64,000 nt of DNA from the NCBI RefSeq assembly GCF_020621385.1, contig NZ_JAESVA010000003.1:186001-250000 (forward strand), in the 5' to 3' direction. The notes below the pieces were generated by a model. It had not been told where the DNA came from. It saw only the letters and a program-made list of their open reading frames with translations, and made no database searches. The stretch comes from Acidisoma cellulosilyticum (GTDB lineage: Bacteria; Pseudomonadota; Alphaproteobacteria; Acetobacterales; Acetobacteraceae). Shown here in pieces: positions 1 to 9,276 of this stretch (its first letter is position 1; every line of letters begins with the position of its first letter). A program made the position numbers and the translations under genes.

Positions 1-52
1 TTTCCGGGCCCGCGCCGGTCAAGGTCGCGCCGTTGTCAGTCTCTGCATCCAT
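1..52 (-). CDS. fabZ: Probable fabZ, first 17 codons only (runs off the left edge)
   Basis: An ATG at 52 on the minus strand opens a frame that stays open to the window edge and begins MDAETDNGATLTGAGPE. It lies 21 bases after the lpxD stop, where 3-hydroxyacyl-ACP dehydratase FabZ normally follows LpxD in the lpxD-fabZ-lpxA cluster. The visible residues carry no diagnostic motif, so the name rests on gene order alone. Confidence 0.4.
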   Translation of the reverse strand, partial: MDAETDNGATLTGAGPE

Positions 53-73
53 CAAACCAGGCTCGCATCCGCC

Positions 74-1123
74 CTAATTTTTAGCCGCTTCCTCGCGCCG
101 CATCATCCGGCGCAGGAAAGCAACCTGCCTAAAAAACTCTTTCACGGGCTCAGCCGGACTGCCAACAACCACGGCACGAGGCGCAAGATCCGCCATGACG
201 CCCGCCTGCGCCCCGACCCTTGCCCCTTGACCAATATGAAGATGGCCCGCAACCCCCGCCTGGCCGGCAAGCGTCACATAATCGCCCAGTACAGTGGAGC
301 CGGAGATACCAGCCTGGGCCACAATGACACAGCATCGACCAAGGCGCACGTTATGGGCGATCTGCACTGCATTGTCGAGACGCGAGCCCGCACCGATAAC
401 GGTGTCTTGCGCCGATCCGCGATCGACCATCGAATTGGCGCCGATCTCGACATCGTCCTCGATCACAACCCGGCCGAGTTGCGGCACAGTGGTGAAGCCC
501 CTTGCCGTCGGCATCGGGTCGAAACCGAAGCCTTCCTGCCCGATCCGCACACCCGGAAAGATAAAGACGCGATCGCCGATCAGACTATGGCTCAGGGACG
601 CATGGGAACCGATACGGGTATCGCAGCCGATCACCACACCGTCACCGATCGAGACCAGCGGACCGATCCGGCAGCGCGGCCCGATCTGGACCCGGGCACC
701 GATCACGCAAAAAGGCCCGATTTCGGCCTCGGCCGAAATCTGCGCGCTGGGATCGATGACCGCTGATGGATGAATGCCGGGCAGGATCGGTTCAAGCGGA
801 TGGAACAGCGCCGCCACCCCAGCCCAAGCCGTCGTGGAACGAGCCGAAACCAGCGGCAAGGTGCCGGCCGGGACATGGGCCGCCAAGGCGGGCTCCAGAA
901 TGACGGCGCCCGCCTGGGTTCCGTGCAATATGTCGAGATATTTTCTATTGGTCAGAAAGCTGATTTCACCCGGCCCAGCCGTCTGCAAAGGGGCGACACC
1001 GGTAAAAACGCGATCTACCGGCAGGCCGGTCGTCTCCAACCCGATCGTCTCAGCGATGACCGAAAGTGGAAAGGGACCCGCGCGTAGAAAAAAGCGCGAG
1101 TCCCCGGCAATGGATTGAACCAA
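74..1123 (-). CDS. lpxD: UDP-3-O-acylglucosamine N-acyltransferase LpxD
   Basis: This cytoplasmic enzyme adds the N-linked 3-hydroxyacyl chain in lipid A synthesis. The 349-residue protein has the expected N-terminal UDP-GlcNAc-binding domain (about 1-110) followed by a left-handed beta helix of hexapeptide repeats (about 115-320; repeated IGxxxxI patterns). The catalytic histidine is in QIAHNVRLG, about residue 257. Length fits the family. The start is TTG at 1123, because AAGGA lies 8 bases upstream and there is no ATG nearby. Only 11 bases separate it from the ompH stop, so it is co-transcribed with the upstream envelope genes. Confidence 0.96.
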   Translation of the reverse strand: MVQSIAGDSRFFLRAGPFPLSVIAETIGLETTGLPVDRVFTGVAPLQTAGPGEISFLTNRKYLDILHGTQAGAVILEPALAAHVPAGTLPLVSARSTTAWAGVAALFHPLEPILPGIHPSAVIDPSAQISAEAEIGPFCVIGARVQIGPRCRIGPLVSIGDGVVIGCDTRIGSHASLSHSLIGDRVFIFPGVRIGQEGFGFDPMPTARGFTTVPQLGRVVIEDDVEIGANSMVDRGSAQDTVIGAGSRLDNAVQIAHNVRLGRCCVIVAQAGISGSTVLGDYVTLAGQAGVAGHLHIGQGARVGAQAGVMADLAPRAVVVGSPAEPVKEFFRQVAFLRRMMRREEAAKN

Positions 1124-1134
1124 ACCGTCGATCC

Positions 1135-1977
1135 TTACTGCCCGATCGGGCCCTGGCCTTGGTCAGCTTGCTGCTGGGCTTGCATGGCGGCCGCCGTAAC
1201 CTTCGAGAAAGCTGAATCCGGCGGCACGGTGACGGACGGCAGCACCTGATTCAGCTGTTTCGTGACCTCGGTCGTGATGTCGAACTCATTCATATTGAGC
1301 GCGACCTGCGCCCGATGCAGCACCAGATTCATGCCGCGGCTGGTCGAAACCTGACGGATGACGGCAATCAGCGTGCGCTCGATCTGGCCAAGCGACACCT
1401 GGGCCGCGGCCTGGATGCGTGCCTCGTTATTACGGAAGGCCAATTGCGAATTGCCGATACGCTGCTGCAAAGCGAGTTCGCGTTTCCGCAGATCGTCCTG
1501 GGTGTAATGCGCGTTCGGATCCGCGAGGGCCGCCTGAACGCGGCGCCACATATCCTGTTCCTTTTTGACCTCAGCCGTCAGCGCCGCACGCCTTGCCTCG
1601 ATCTCCTTCTGCACGGCCTGGGCCGCGGTGGAGGCCTGCAGAACGTCAGGCACACCGATGACACCAATGATCGGCGCCGGCGGCGGGCTTTCCTTCATCA
1701 AGGTCGGCAAAGTCGGGATCGGCGCACTGGCCTGAGCCTGAGCCGCTGCCTCAGCCTTGGGATCCGATGCGGGTGCGACCGGAATGGCCGGCCCCATATC
1801 GGGCATGGCAACCGCACGACGGGCGGTGTGCGACGGCGCGGCCGTGCCATGTTTGGCGCTGCTCTGGCCACCCTGGTTGGGAACGAACCAGCCCTGGGAC
1901 GTCTGGGCATAGACCGCACCAGGCGAGAGGATCAGCGCCGCCGCCACGGCGACCATAGAACGAGAAAGGTATCGCAA
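1135..1977 (-). CDS. OmpH/Skp-family periplasmic chaperone
   Basis: Skp/OmpH proteins hold unfolded outer-membrane proteins in the periplasm and hand them to BamA. An N-terminal signal peptide ends near VYAQ. A proline/alanine-rich linker follows, about residues 30-100, then an OmpH core (GVIGVPDVLQAS onward) with a long charged helix at about 120-210. At 280 residues it is longer than enteric Skp (about 160) because of the N-terminal linker, a common alphaproteobacterial form. The start is TTG at 1977; an ATG at 1956 is possible but lacks a ribosome site and would remove the positive signal-peptide end. It sits between bamA and lpxD as in most Gram-negatives. Confidence 0.88.
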   Translation of the reverse strand: MRYLSRSMVAVAAALILSPGAVYAQTSQGWFVPNQGGQSSAKHGTAAPSHTARRAVAMPDMGPAIPVAPASDPKAEAAAQAQASAPIPTLPTLMKESPPPAPIIGVIGVPDVLQASTAAQAVQKEIEARRAALTAEVKKEQDMWRRVQAALADPNAHYTQDDLRKRELALQQRIGNSQLAFRNNEARIQAAAQVSLGQIERTLIAVIRQVSTSRGMNLVLHRAQVALNMNEFDITTEVTKQLNQVLPSVTVPPDSAFSKVTAAAMQAQQQADQGQGPIGQ

Positions 1978-2020
1978 AGATCTACAACCTTACCGAAGCG
2001 GGATGAAAGCGAGAGCAATA

Positions 2021-2048
2021 TCCCATCAGGCGACATTACCTGATGGGA
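2021..2048. repeat. Perfect 10-bp inverted repeat between bamA and ompH
   Basis: TCCCATCAGG (2021-2030) and CCTGATGGGA (2039-2048) form a perfect stem with an 8-base loop in the 135-base bamA-ompH gap. No T-run follows on the minus strand, so it is more likely an intercistronic RNA hairpin (stability or attenuation) than a plain terminator. Confidence 0.6.
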
Positions 2049-2112
2049 AGATTTGCGTTCTTTATCAAAAATCTAGAGCAGGATAGCCGTCTCTACCGCA
2101 ATCCACCCTGCT

Positions 2113-4464
2113 TTAGAAGTTCGTGCCGAAGCCGAAGCGGAAGACCTGGGTCTGGTCGTATTTATACTTCACGACCGGATCGGCAATATCGATGTTGATA
2201 AGGCCGAAAGGCGTATTCCACGAGAAACCGAAACCGACAGACACGCGCGGCGACTTGTTCTGATAGACGCCACCATAGGCATCGGTTACGCCATACAGCG
2301 TGCCGATATCGGTGAAGATGCGACCCGAAAGGCCGATATCCTTCGAAATCGGCAGCGGGAAGTGCAGCTCCGCCGTGCCGGTCATGATGGTATCGCCGCC
2401 AAGGCTGTCACCGGTCGCCGTATCATGCGGACCGGCGCCACCTTCCTCGAAGCCGCGCATATTGTCGCCGCCGAGGAAGAAGTTATCGATGATGTAGTAG
2501 TTGCCGCCGTAGCGATAAAGCTTTCCGGCGCCGCCACGCAGCGCCAGGGTCCAATCGCTATTGCCGGTGAAATAGTCGAGCGGGATGTAGTAGCCCGCAT
2601 CCAGCTTCACGCGGACATAGTCGGAATCACCGCCGAGACCGGCAAAGTCAGTGCCGAGGCGGACGATATAGCCCTTATGCGGATCGAGCGAGCTGTCGCG
2701 ATGATCCCAGGTGATCGACTGACCGACCTGGGACAAAAGCGACCAGCCGGCCTCGTTCTTCACATAGATACTAGCATCGGATTCGACGTTGTAGACGTCG
2801 CGATCGACGAGCGAGTAGCTCCAGGTCTGAGACAGGAAATTGTTGAAATTATACCCGGTGCGGACCGTGAAGCCGAGCCGCTGCTCCTCGTACTGCGAAA
2901 TGTCGAGGTTGTTGTTCGTGGTGTCGAAAATCTCGCCGCCAAGCATCAGGTTGCGGTCAAGGAAATAGGGGTCGGTGACCGACAGATCGATCTGGCTGGC
3001 ACGCTGCGCCAAGACGCCGGTAATGCCGGCATCGATACCCGTGCCGATCAGGTTCTTTTCGTTCAGGCCAAGATCGACCAGCGCGCCGTCATCGGTCGAA
3101 TAACCGCCGCCGATGGTGAAAGAGCCGGTCGCCTGTTCCTGGACCGCGGTCGTCAGCACGATCTTGTCAGGCGCGGAGCCCGGCTGCGTGCTCATGTCGA
3201 CAGTCTTGAAGTATTGCAGCTCGTTCAGACGCTCACGGGACTGCTTGATCTTGTCGGCATTGAAGGCGTCACCCTCCGCGATCTGGAATTCGCGGCGGAT
3301 GACCTTGTCCTCGGTCCGGCTATTGCCGGTGATATCGATCCGCTCCAGGAAGACGCGCGGTCCCTCGTTGATCTCGAAGCTCAGATCAACGACATGCTGG
3401 CCGCTGGCCGTGACGCGCTTGGTCTCGATCGGCTTGACCTGCACGAAAGCGAAGCCCCGGCCCTGCACATCGGTGGTGATGGCCTGGACGCTCTGGGTAA
3501 TGGCATCGCCATTATACCAATCGCCTGAGGAAAGCTGGAGGTCGCCCTTGGTCGTGGCACCGTCCAGATGCGGCAGATGCGAGACGATATTGACCTTGCC
3601 GATGCGATAGCGCGGCCCTTCGTTCAGCACGAAGGTGATGTAGAAGGACGACCGATCGGGCGCGAGTTCGGCTTCCGTATTCAGCAGCTGATAATCCGGA
3701 TAGCCGCTGCGATGGTAGAAGCGGCCAAGCAAATCCTGATCGAGGCCGACGCGGCCCGGATCGTAGGAATCCGAGGTCGACAGGAAACGCCACCAGGCGC
3801 TTTCGCGGCTGCTGACGACGTCGCGCAGCGCGCCCTCGCTGAAATGCTTGTTCCCAACGAAAGCGATGCGACTGATGAAGGTCGCCTTGCCGTCATGGAT
3901 CTTATAGACGAGGTTGACGCGGTTTTCGGGCAGCAGAATGATCTGCGGCACCACCGTCGTCGAATAATAGCCCTTATGGGCATAGGCATCCAGGATCGCC
4001 TGGCGGTCCTGCTCGGCAGCCTGGGGCGTATAGACCGAATTTCCGCGCAGCGAGACGACAGCGGTCAAATCCTTATTGACCAGCTGATGGTTCCCTTCGA
4101 AGGCAACCTGCGCAATCAGCGGGTTTTCGCTGACATCGACCACGAGGTTGTTGCCAACCCGCGTGATGGACACGTTCTTGAACAGACCCGTCGCATAAAG
4201 CGTCTTCAGGCTCTGATCGATCGCCTTCGCGTCGAAGGGCTCCCCCGGGGTCAACAGCATATAGGACTCGATGGTCCCGGCCTCGATGCGGTGATTACCC
4301 TCCACCTCGATGGCCGCAATGGTATTGCCTGACGCCGCCGGCGCGGCAGTCGGCCGCGCGTGCTTCGTCGCATGGGGACGCAAGGTTTGCGAAATGGCTG
4401 CACCGGGGACAAACGCGGGCAGAAGGCAGGCTGTTGCGAGCAGCGCAGCACGAGTGCGAAGCAA
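2113..4464 (-). CDS. bamA: Outer membrane assembly protein BamA
   Basis: BamA is the central beta-barrel of the BAM complex and inserts outer-membrane proteins. It shows a signal peptide, five POTRA repeats (about residues 50-390; first one begins IAAIEVEGNHRIE) and a C-terminal 16-strand barrel ending in FRFGFGTNF with the usual terminal aromatic. The frame is open to 4650, but the upstream residues look untranslated. I place the start at TTG 4464: GAGGGAG lies 9 bases before it and it gives LLRTRAALLATACLLP, a good signal sequence, and a 783-residue protein of normal size. It lies between rseP and ompH in the conserved order. Confidence 0.95.
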   Translation of the reverse strand: MLRTRAALLATACLLPAFVPGAAISQTLRPHATKHARPTAAPAASGNTIAAIEVEGNHRIEAGTIESYMLLTPGEPFDAKAIDQSLKTLYATGLFKNVSITRVGNNLVVDVSENPLIAQVAFEGNHQLVNKDLTAVVSLRGNSVYTPQAAEQDRQAILDAYAHKGYYSTTVVPQIILLPENRVNLVYKIHDGKATFISRIAFVGNKHFSEGALRDVVSSRESAWWRFLSTSDSYDPGRVGLDQDLLGRFYHRSGYPDYQLLNTEAELAPDRSSFYITFVLNEGPRYRIGKVNIVSHLPHLDGATTKGDLQLSSGDWYNGDAITQSVQAITTDVQGRGFAFVQVKPIETKRVTASGQHVVDLSFEINEGPRVFLERIDITGNSRTEDKVIRREFQIAEGDAFNADKIKQSRERLNELQYFKTVDMSTQPGSAPDKIVLTTAVQEQATGSFTIGGGYSTDDGALVDLGLNEKNLIGTGIDAGITGVLAQRASQIDLSVTDPYFLDRNLMLGGEIFDTTNNNLDISQYEEQRLGFTVRTGYNFNNFLSQTWSYSLVDRDVYNVESDASIYVKNEAGWSLLSQVGQSITWDHRDSSLDPHKGYIVRLGTDFAGLGGDSDYVRVKLDAGYYIPLDYFTGNSDWTLALRGGAGKLYRYGGNYYIIDNFFLGGDNMRGFEEGGAGPHDTATGDSLGGDTIMTGTAELHFPLPISKDIGLSGRIFTDIGTLYGVTDAYGGVYQNKSPRVSVGFGFSWNTPFGLINIDIADPVVKYKYDQTQVFRFGFGTNF

Positions 4465-4730
4465 AGAACGCGTCTCCCTCAGTTCCGGCAAATGCCGGTA
4501 GCAGAACCAGCCCGATCGGCAGGCAGGCAAAAACGTCAGTGGGCCCCGACCATCGGACCTTCCGCCATCGAGAGGCCCGCCCCATGAGAGGGCGAGGCAA
4601 CGCGCGGCAGTCGCTGGATAGTCCGGCAAACAACCCCGACCGCAAGACACGGACCGGCGGCTTTGCCCTATCTCAGCCCCCCGTATCGCGGCAAGGTCTT
4701 TCTCGCCGCCATACCGGGGTCCTTCCTACG

Positions 4731-5843
4731 TCATCCGACGAGATGCGTCACCCAGCGAACGAAACCCAACTGATTGACGTCGTTCCAGGTCGCGAAAACG
4801 AAAAGGCAGAGGAGCAGGGCGAAGCCAGCCCGGAAGCCATATTCCTGCGCCTTGACCGGGATCGGCCGGCCACGAATGGCCTCTGCGATGTAGAATAGCA
4901 GGTGGCCGCCATCCAGCACCGGGATGGGGAAGAGATTGATCAAGCCCAGATTAACCGACAGCACGGCGATGAAGGAGATCAGGCTCGCGATGCCCATCGC
5001 CGCGACCTGGCCCGACAGGGACGCGATTCGCAGCGGTCCGCCAAGCTGGTTCAAGCCAGTGCGGTGGGCGGCGATCTGCCACAGGCCGTTCAGTGTTTCC
5101 TTGCCAACCGTCCAGGTCTGATTGAGCCCCTGCACCACGGCTTCACCAGGGCCAAGACGCTGGAAGGTCGGCGGGCCTTCGATAATGCCCAGCACGCCGT
5201 GCTGGCCGCCATGACCGTCAGGCGCGGTGCCGACCGTCAGGCGGAACATGATCGAAGCATCGCCCCGCTTCACGATCAGCCCCATATCCTTGCCCGGATT
5301 GGGCGAGACCTGATGCTGGATGTCGGTGAAACTCTGCACCGCGACGCCGTTCACGCTTTGGATCAGGTCGCCCGTCTCCAGCTTGGCGTGAGAGGCGGCC
5401 GAATTCGGCATGATCTGACCGATGACCGGCGCGTCGATCGGCTTGCCGACCGCCATGAACAGGCCAATGAACAGCACAGCCGCCAGAATGAAATTCGCGA
5501 TCGGGCCTGCTGCGATGACGATCATACGCGACCAGACCGACTTTTCGTGGAAGGTGCGGCCCTGCTGCCAGGCGGCGCGATCCTCGGCCGAGATATCCTC
5601 CGGCCGCTCCTGCCCGTGCAGCTTTACGTAGCCGCCGAGGGGAATCCAGGCCAGTTTCCAGACCGTGCCGCGCCTATCCGTCCAGCGCGCCAGCGACTGG
5701 CCGAAGCCGATCGAGAAGGTCTCCACATGCACGCCGCGCCAACGCGCGGCGAGGTAGTGGCCCATCTCATGGACGAAGACGAGCACGCCCAGGACGATGG
5801 CAAAAGAAACGACAGTGCGGAGCAGGCTGATAAGATCGTGCAT
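4731..5843 (-). CDS. rseP: Site-2 (M50) zinc protease RseP
   Basis: This inner-membrane intramembrane protease cleaves anti-sigma factors or signal-peptide remnants in the envelope stress response. The zinc motif HEMGH is at residues 25-29 in the first membrane segment. A PDZ domain spans about 110-200 (ETGDLIQSVNGVAV), and the third zinc ligand is in LFPIPVLDGGH near residue 310. The last membrane helix is at the C-terminus. The single PDZ and the length (370) match alphaproteobacterial RseP/MmpA rather than the two-PDZ enteric form. It lies between dxr and bamA. Confidence 0.96.
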   Translation of the reverse strand: MHDLISLLRTVVSFAIVLGVLVFVHEMGHYLAARWRGVHVETFSIGFGQSLARWTDRRGTVWKLAWIPLGGYVKLHGQERPEDISAEDRAAWQQGRTFHEKSVWSRMIVIAAGPIANFILAAVLFIGLFMAVGKPIDAPVIGQIMPNSAASHAKLETGDLIQSVNGVAVQSFTDIQHQVSPNPGKDMGLIVKRGDASIMFRLTVGTAPDGHGGQHGVLGIIEGPPTFQRLGPGEAVVQGLNQTWTVGKETLNGLWQIAAHRTGLNQLGGPLRIASLSGQVAAMGIASLISFIAVLSVNLGLINLFPIPVLDGGHLLFYIAEAIRGRPIPVKAQEYGFRAGFALLLCLFVFATWNDVNQLGFVRWVTHLVG

Positions 5844-5878
5844 GACATTCCGTCTTTAGCGGATTGGCCGGGTCGCCG

Positions 5879-7042
5879 TCACGCGGCGCGCGACAGGATA
5901 AGCGTATCGGCCGCATTCCGGGCCGCGACGTCGAGTGCGATGATCGCATCGAGGTCCGGCGCCGGCGGTACTCCCAGCCTGTCGAGCACGGCTTCGACCG
6001 TGCCGACGATATCCAGAAAACCGATGCGCCGGGCCAGGAAGGCGGCCACCGCCACTTCATTCGCGGCATTCATGATCGCAGGCGCGCCGCCGCCGGCTTC
6101 CAGCACCGCACGCGCGACGCGCAGCGCAGGAAAGCGGTCCAGATCAGGCGCCGTGAATTCAAGCTGGGCAAGCGTGGTGAGGTCGAGCCGCTTCGCATTC
6201 GTCACCAACCGGTCCGGCCAACCCAAAGCATGCGCGATCGGAATATGCATATCCGGCGCGCCAAGCTGCGCCAGCATGCTGCCGTCGGCGTAGCAGACGA
6301 TGCCGTGGACGACCGATTGGGGGTGAACCAGAACCTCGACCGCCGCACTCGGCAGGCGGAACAGGCGTGCCGCCTCGATGACTTCGAGACCCTTGTTCAT
6401 CATGGTCGCCGAATCGATCGTGATTTTGGTACCCATCGACCAGACGGGATGTTTCAGTGCTGCTTCCGGGGTGATGGCGACCATCGCGTCCCGGCTCGTC
6501 TGACGAAAAGGCCCGCCGGACGCGGTCAGCACGATACGCTCGATCGCCCCGGCGTTCTTGGGCTCCCAGCACTGGAAAATCGCATTATGCTCGGAATCGA
6601 CCGGCAGCAGGCAGGCGCCCGCATCCGTCACGGCGTCCATCATGATATCGCCGGCCGAAACCAGGACTTCCTTATTGGCAAAAGCGATGGCGCCACCACG
6701 GCGAATGGCCGTCAGCGTCGGGTGAAGCCCGGCCATGCCGATGATCGCGGCCATGGTCCAATCCGCCGGCAAGGCGGCGGCCTGGTTCACCGCGTCTGGG
6801 CCGGCGGCAACCGCGATGCCGGTCCCGGCCAGCGCCTGGGCCAGCTTATCCAAGCCGGCGGGATCGTGAATGACAGCGATTTCGGGGCGGCAGAGTTTCG
6901 CCTGCTCGGCCAGCAGTGTCGCATTGCGGCCCGCGACCAGGGCGCGTACGCGGTAGCGATCGGGCTCGGCCAGGATCAGATCCAGGGTCTGCGTGCCGAC
7001 GCTGCCCGTGCTCCCCAAGATGCTGATTGTCTTCACTGCCAC
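5879..7042 (-). CDS. dxr: 1-deoxy-D-xylulose-5-phosphate reductoisomerase
   Basis: Dxr converts DXP to MEP with NADPH, the committed step of the MEP isoprenoid pathway; the product pathway feeds UppS encoded two genes upstream. The NADPH site is ILGSTGSVG at the N-terminus. The loop AFANKEVLVSAG and the metal/substrate motif PVDSEHNA are present. I choose GTG 7042, 7 bases after GAGGGAG, over the TTG at 7048, which is too close to that ribosome site. The start overlaps the cdsA stop by 10 bases, suggesting translational coupling. Confidence 0.96.
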   Translation of the reverse strand: MAVKTISILGSTGSVGTQTLDLILAEPDRYRVRALVAGRNATLLAEQAKLCRPEIAVIHDPAGLDKLAQALAGTGIAVAAGPDAVNQAAALPADWTMAAIIGMAGLHPTLTAIRRGGAIAFANKEVLVSAGDIMMDAVTDAGACLLPVDSEHNAIFQCWEPKNAGAIERIVLTASGGPFRQTSRDAMVAITPEAALKHPVWSMGTKITIDSATMMNKGLEVIEAARLFRLPSAAVEVLVHPQSVVHGIVCYADGSMLAQLGAPDMHIPIAHALGWPDRLVTNAKRLDLTTLAQLEFTAPDLDRFPALRVARAVLEAGGGAPAIMNAANEVAVAAFLARRIGFLDIVGTVEAVLDRLGVPPAPDLDAIIALDVAARNAADTLILSRAA

Positions 7043-7920
7043 AGCCAAACTCCCTCACCGATCAATAGCGCTATCACGATGGCGGTCGGGGCCGCCGTCA
7101 GCATTCCGTCGAGCCGATCCAACAGCCCGCCGTGTCCGGGAATCGATCGCCCCGAATCCTTCACGCCAAAATGCCGCTTGAAACCGCTTTCCAGCAAATC
7201 GCCGATCTGCGAGGCGATGCCGATGATAATCGAAATCACCACGCAATGGAGCAGCGGCAGGCGGTTACTGACCAGGCCCGCGACGCCGAGGCCGACCAAA
7301 GCCGCGGCCAAGGTTCCGCCGATAGCGCCGGACCAGGTCTTGCCGGGCGAAATCGCGGGCGCGAGCTTGGGACCGCCGACCAGCCGCCCGACGAGATAGG
7401 CACCGATGTCGCTCGCCCAGATGACCAGCACGAGATAGACCATATCCCAGCGGCCGACGGTCGGCAGATGCCGCAGCCTGACCAAGGCGATCACGGCCGG
7501 CGCCAGATAGACGAAGCCTCCGGCAAGCCAAAGCGCGCGGGTGTCGCGGCCGAAGATCACCCAGGCGATGACCGCGAGCAAGGCCGCCAAGGCAAGCGCC
7601 ACGGGACTGCCGAAACTATGGTCGATCAGGGGAAGGACGGCCATGCCGACCGGCAGCAGCACGGTCGGCCAAGCCCAAGGCTTCGCCTTATTCATGCCCA
7701 CCCATTCGGCCGCACAGCCGAGCGCGCCAACGGCGATCAGAATGGTCCAGGCGTCCTTGCCGAACCACAGGCAGGTTAAGGCCAGCGGCGCCAGAACGAC
7801 CGCGGACCCGACCCGTTTGCCCAGATCGCCCCAACGCCCACCATTTCTTGTCGGCGGCGGGGTCGGTACGATCGCGCCCGTCTCAGCCAAAGGCCGCGAT
7901 GGATCAGCCGACACTGGCAC
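7033..7920 (-). CDS. cdsA: Phosphatidate cytidylyltransferase
   Basis: CdsA makes CDP-diacylglycerol, the precursor of all membrane phospholipids. It is a multi-pass membrane protein of about 295 residues. The family signature is complete near the C-terminus: SGFKRHFGVKDSG followed by IPGHGGLLDRLDG. The open frame extends to 8019 inside uppS. The likely start is GTG 7920 (or GTG 7914), giving a 12-18 base overlap with the uppS end. The first 35 residues are a poorly conserved cytoplasmic tail before DLGKRVGSAVVLAP. Confidence 0.93.
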   Translation of the reverse strand: MPVSADPSRPLAETGAIVPTPPPTRNGGRWGDLGKRVGSAVVLAPLALTCLWFGKDAWTILIAVGALGCAAEWVGMNKAKPWAWPTVLLPVGMAVLPLIDHSFGSPVALALAALLAVIAWVIFGRDTRALWLAGGFVYLAPAVIALVRLRHLPTVGRWDMVYLVLVIWASDIGAYLVGRLVGGPKLAPAISPGKTWSGAIGGTLAAALVGLGVAGLVSNRLPLLHCVVISIIIGIASQIGDLLESGFKRHFGVKDSGRSIPGHGGLLDRLDGMLTAAPTAIVIALLIGEGVWLWQ

Positions 7921-8683
7921 CGTAGCGCCGATCGCGCCGGGCGAAATCCGCCAGGGCCAATGCCAGATGAGCGGCATCGAAATCCGGCCAGAGCACATCC
8001 ATGAAGACAAGCTCGGCATAGGCGCATTGCCATAGAAGAAAATTCGACAGACGGCGCTCGCCGCTGGTGCGGATCAGCAGGTCGGGGTCCGGCATCGCGG
8101 CCGTCCACAGGAACCGGCCGAAGGCCTGTTCGTCGACCGCTTCGACGTCGAGCGTGCCGGCCTGCACGGCATGCGCCATGTTGCGCGCTGCCTTCACGAT
8201 CTCATCCCGCCCGCCATAGGACAGTGCGACGGTGAGATTAAGGCGGTGATTGCCCGCGGTTTCCCGTTCGGCGCGATCGAATTCGGCGCGTAATTCGGGC
8301 GAGAAACGCGCGCGATCACCAATGACCCGGAAGCAGACGCCCTGCTTCGCAAGTTCAGCGACCTCGCTGCGCAGATATTGTTTCAGCAGGCTGGTCAGTT
8401 CCATGACCTCGCCTTCAGGGCGACGCCAATTTTCGCTGCTGAAGGCGAAAAGCGTCAGCCATTCGACGCCCTGGTCGATGGCTGCCTCAACACAGCGGCG
8501 CACGGCCTTGGCGCCGCTATGATGCCCGGCCACGCGCGGCATGCCGCGGGACTTAGCCCAGCGGCCATTGCCATCCATGATGATCGCGACATGGCAAGGG
8601 GTACCACCGCCCCTGGTTTTCGAACGCTTGCCGTCGGCGTCACTGGCAACGGCGGCCCTCTCAGAGGGCACGGCGCGGTTCAT
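7904..8683 (-). CDS. uppS: Undecaprenyl diphosphate synthase (cis-prenyltransferase)
   Basis: UppS condenses eight isopentenyl diphosphates onto FPP to make the C55 lipid carrier for peptidoglycan and other envelope polymers. Conserved boxes are all present: IIMDGNGRWAKSRG (catalytic Asp), SSENWRRPEGEV, and RTSGERRLSNFLLW. The first 25 residues are a basic, variable extension. The start is ATG 8683, 12 bases after the frr stop. It overlaps cdsA at its end. Confidence 0.96.
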   Translation of the reverse strand: MNRAVPSERAAVASDADGKRSKTRGGGTPCHVAIIMDGNGRWAKSRGMPRVAGHHSGAKAVRRCVEAAIDQGVEWLTLFAFSSENWRRPEGEVMELTSLLKQYLRSEVAELAKQGVCFRVIGDRARFSPELRAEFDRAERETAGNHRLNLTVALSYGGRDEIVKAARNMAHAVQAGTLDVEAVDEQAFGRFLWTAAMPDPDLLIRTSGERRLSNFLLWQCAYAELVFMDVLWPDFDAAHLALALADFARRDRRYGASVG

Positions 8684-8695
8684 GGATCGACTATC

Positions 8696-9262
8696 TCACA
8701 CCTGGCGGATTTCACGGTCTTTATCGGCCGCCATCTCGTCGAGCTTCTTGATATAGCTGTCGGTCAGCTTCTGCACGACGCCCGACCAATCCTCGGCCTC
8801 GTCCTTGCCGATCTCGCTCTTCTTCTCGAAACCCTTGATCTGCTCCATGCCGTCGCGGCGCACGGCGCGGACCGCGATACGCGCGCTTTCGGCATATTTG
8901 TTCGCTGCCTTGGCAAGCTCGACGCGGCGTTCGGCGGTCAGCTGGGGAATGGGCACGCGCACGGTCTGGCCGTCCGCACCGGGATTGAGACCGAGACCCG
9001 AGTCACGGATCGCGGCGACGACGGAATTCACCAGGCTGCGGTCCCAGACCTGAACCGTGATCATGCGGGCTTCCGGCACGGCGATGGTGCCGACCTGCGT
9101 CAGCGGCATCATCGCGCCATAGGATTCGACACGAATAGGCTCAAGCAGAGCCGGGCTCGCGCGGCCGGTGCGCAGGCCGCTCTGGTCCTTGCGCAGGGTC
9201 TCGACCGCGCCATCCATGCGACGGGTCAGGTCTTGCTTCAAAGCATTCAGGTCAGCGGGCAA
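8696..9262 (-). CDS. frr: Ribosome recycling factor
   Basis: RRF splits post-termination ribosomes together with EF-G. The 188-residue length and the two-domain pattern are typical: RTGRASPALLEPIRVESYG at the first hinge and RAVRRDGMEQIK with a coiled C-terminal helix (DSYIKKLDEMAADKDREI). The start is TTG at 9262 following GGAGGGG. It lies 14 bases after the pyrH stop. Confidence 0.97.
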   Translation of the reverse strand: MPADLNALKQDLTRRMDGAVETLRKDQSGLRTGRASPALLEPIRVESYGAMMPLTQVGTIAVPEARMITVQVWDRSLVNSVVAAIRDSGLGLNPGADGQTVRVPIPQLTAERRVELAKAANKYAESARIAVRAVRRDGMEQIKGFEKKSEIGKDEAEDWSGVVQKLTDSYIKKLDEMAADKDREIRQV

Positions 9263-9276
9263 AGGCCCCTCCTTCG

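Noticed and set aside
5864-7399. Plus-strand frame of 511 codons opposite dxr and cdsA
   Set aside because: Overlaps two well-supported genes and reads as Arg/Gln/His-rich shadow sequence.
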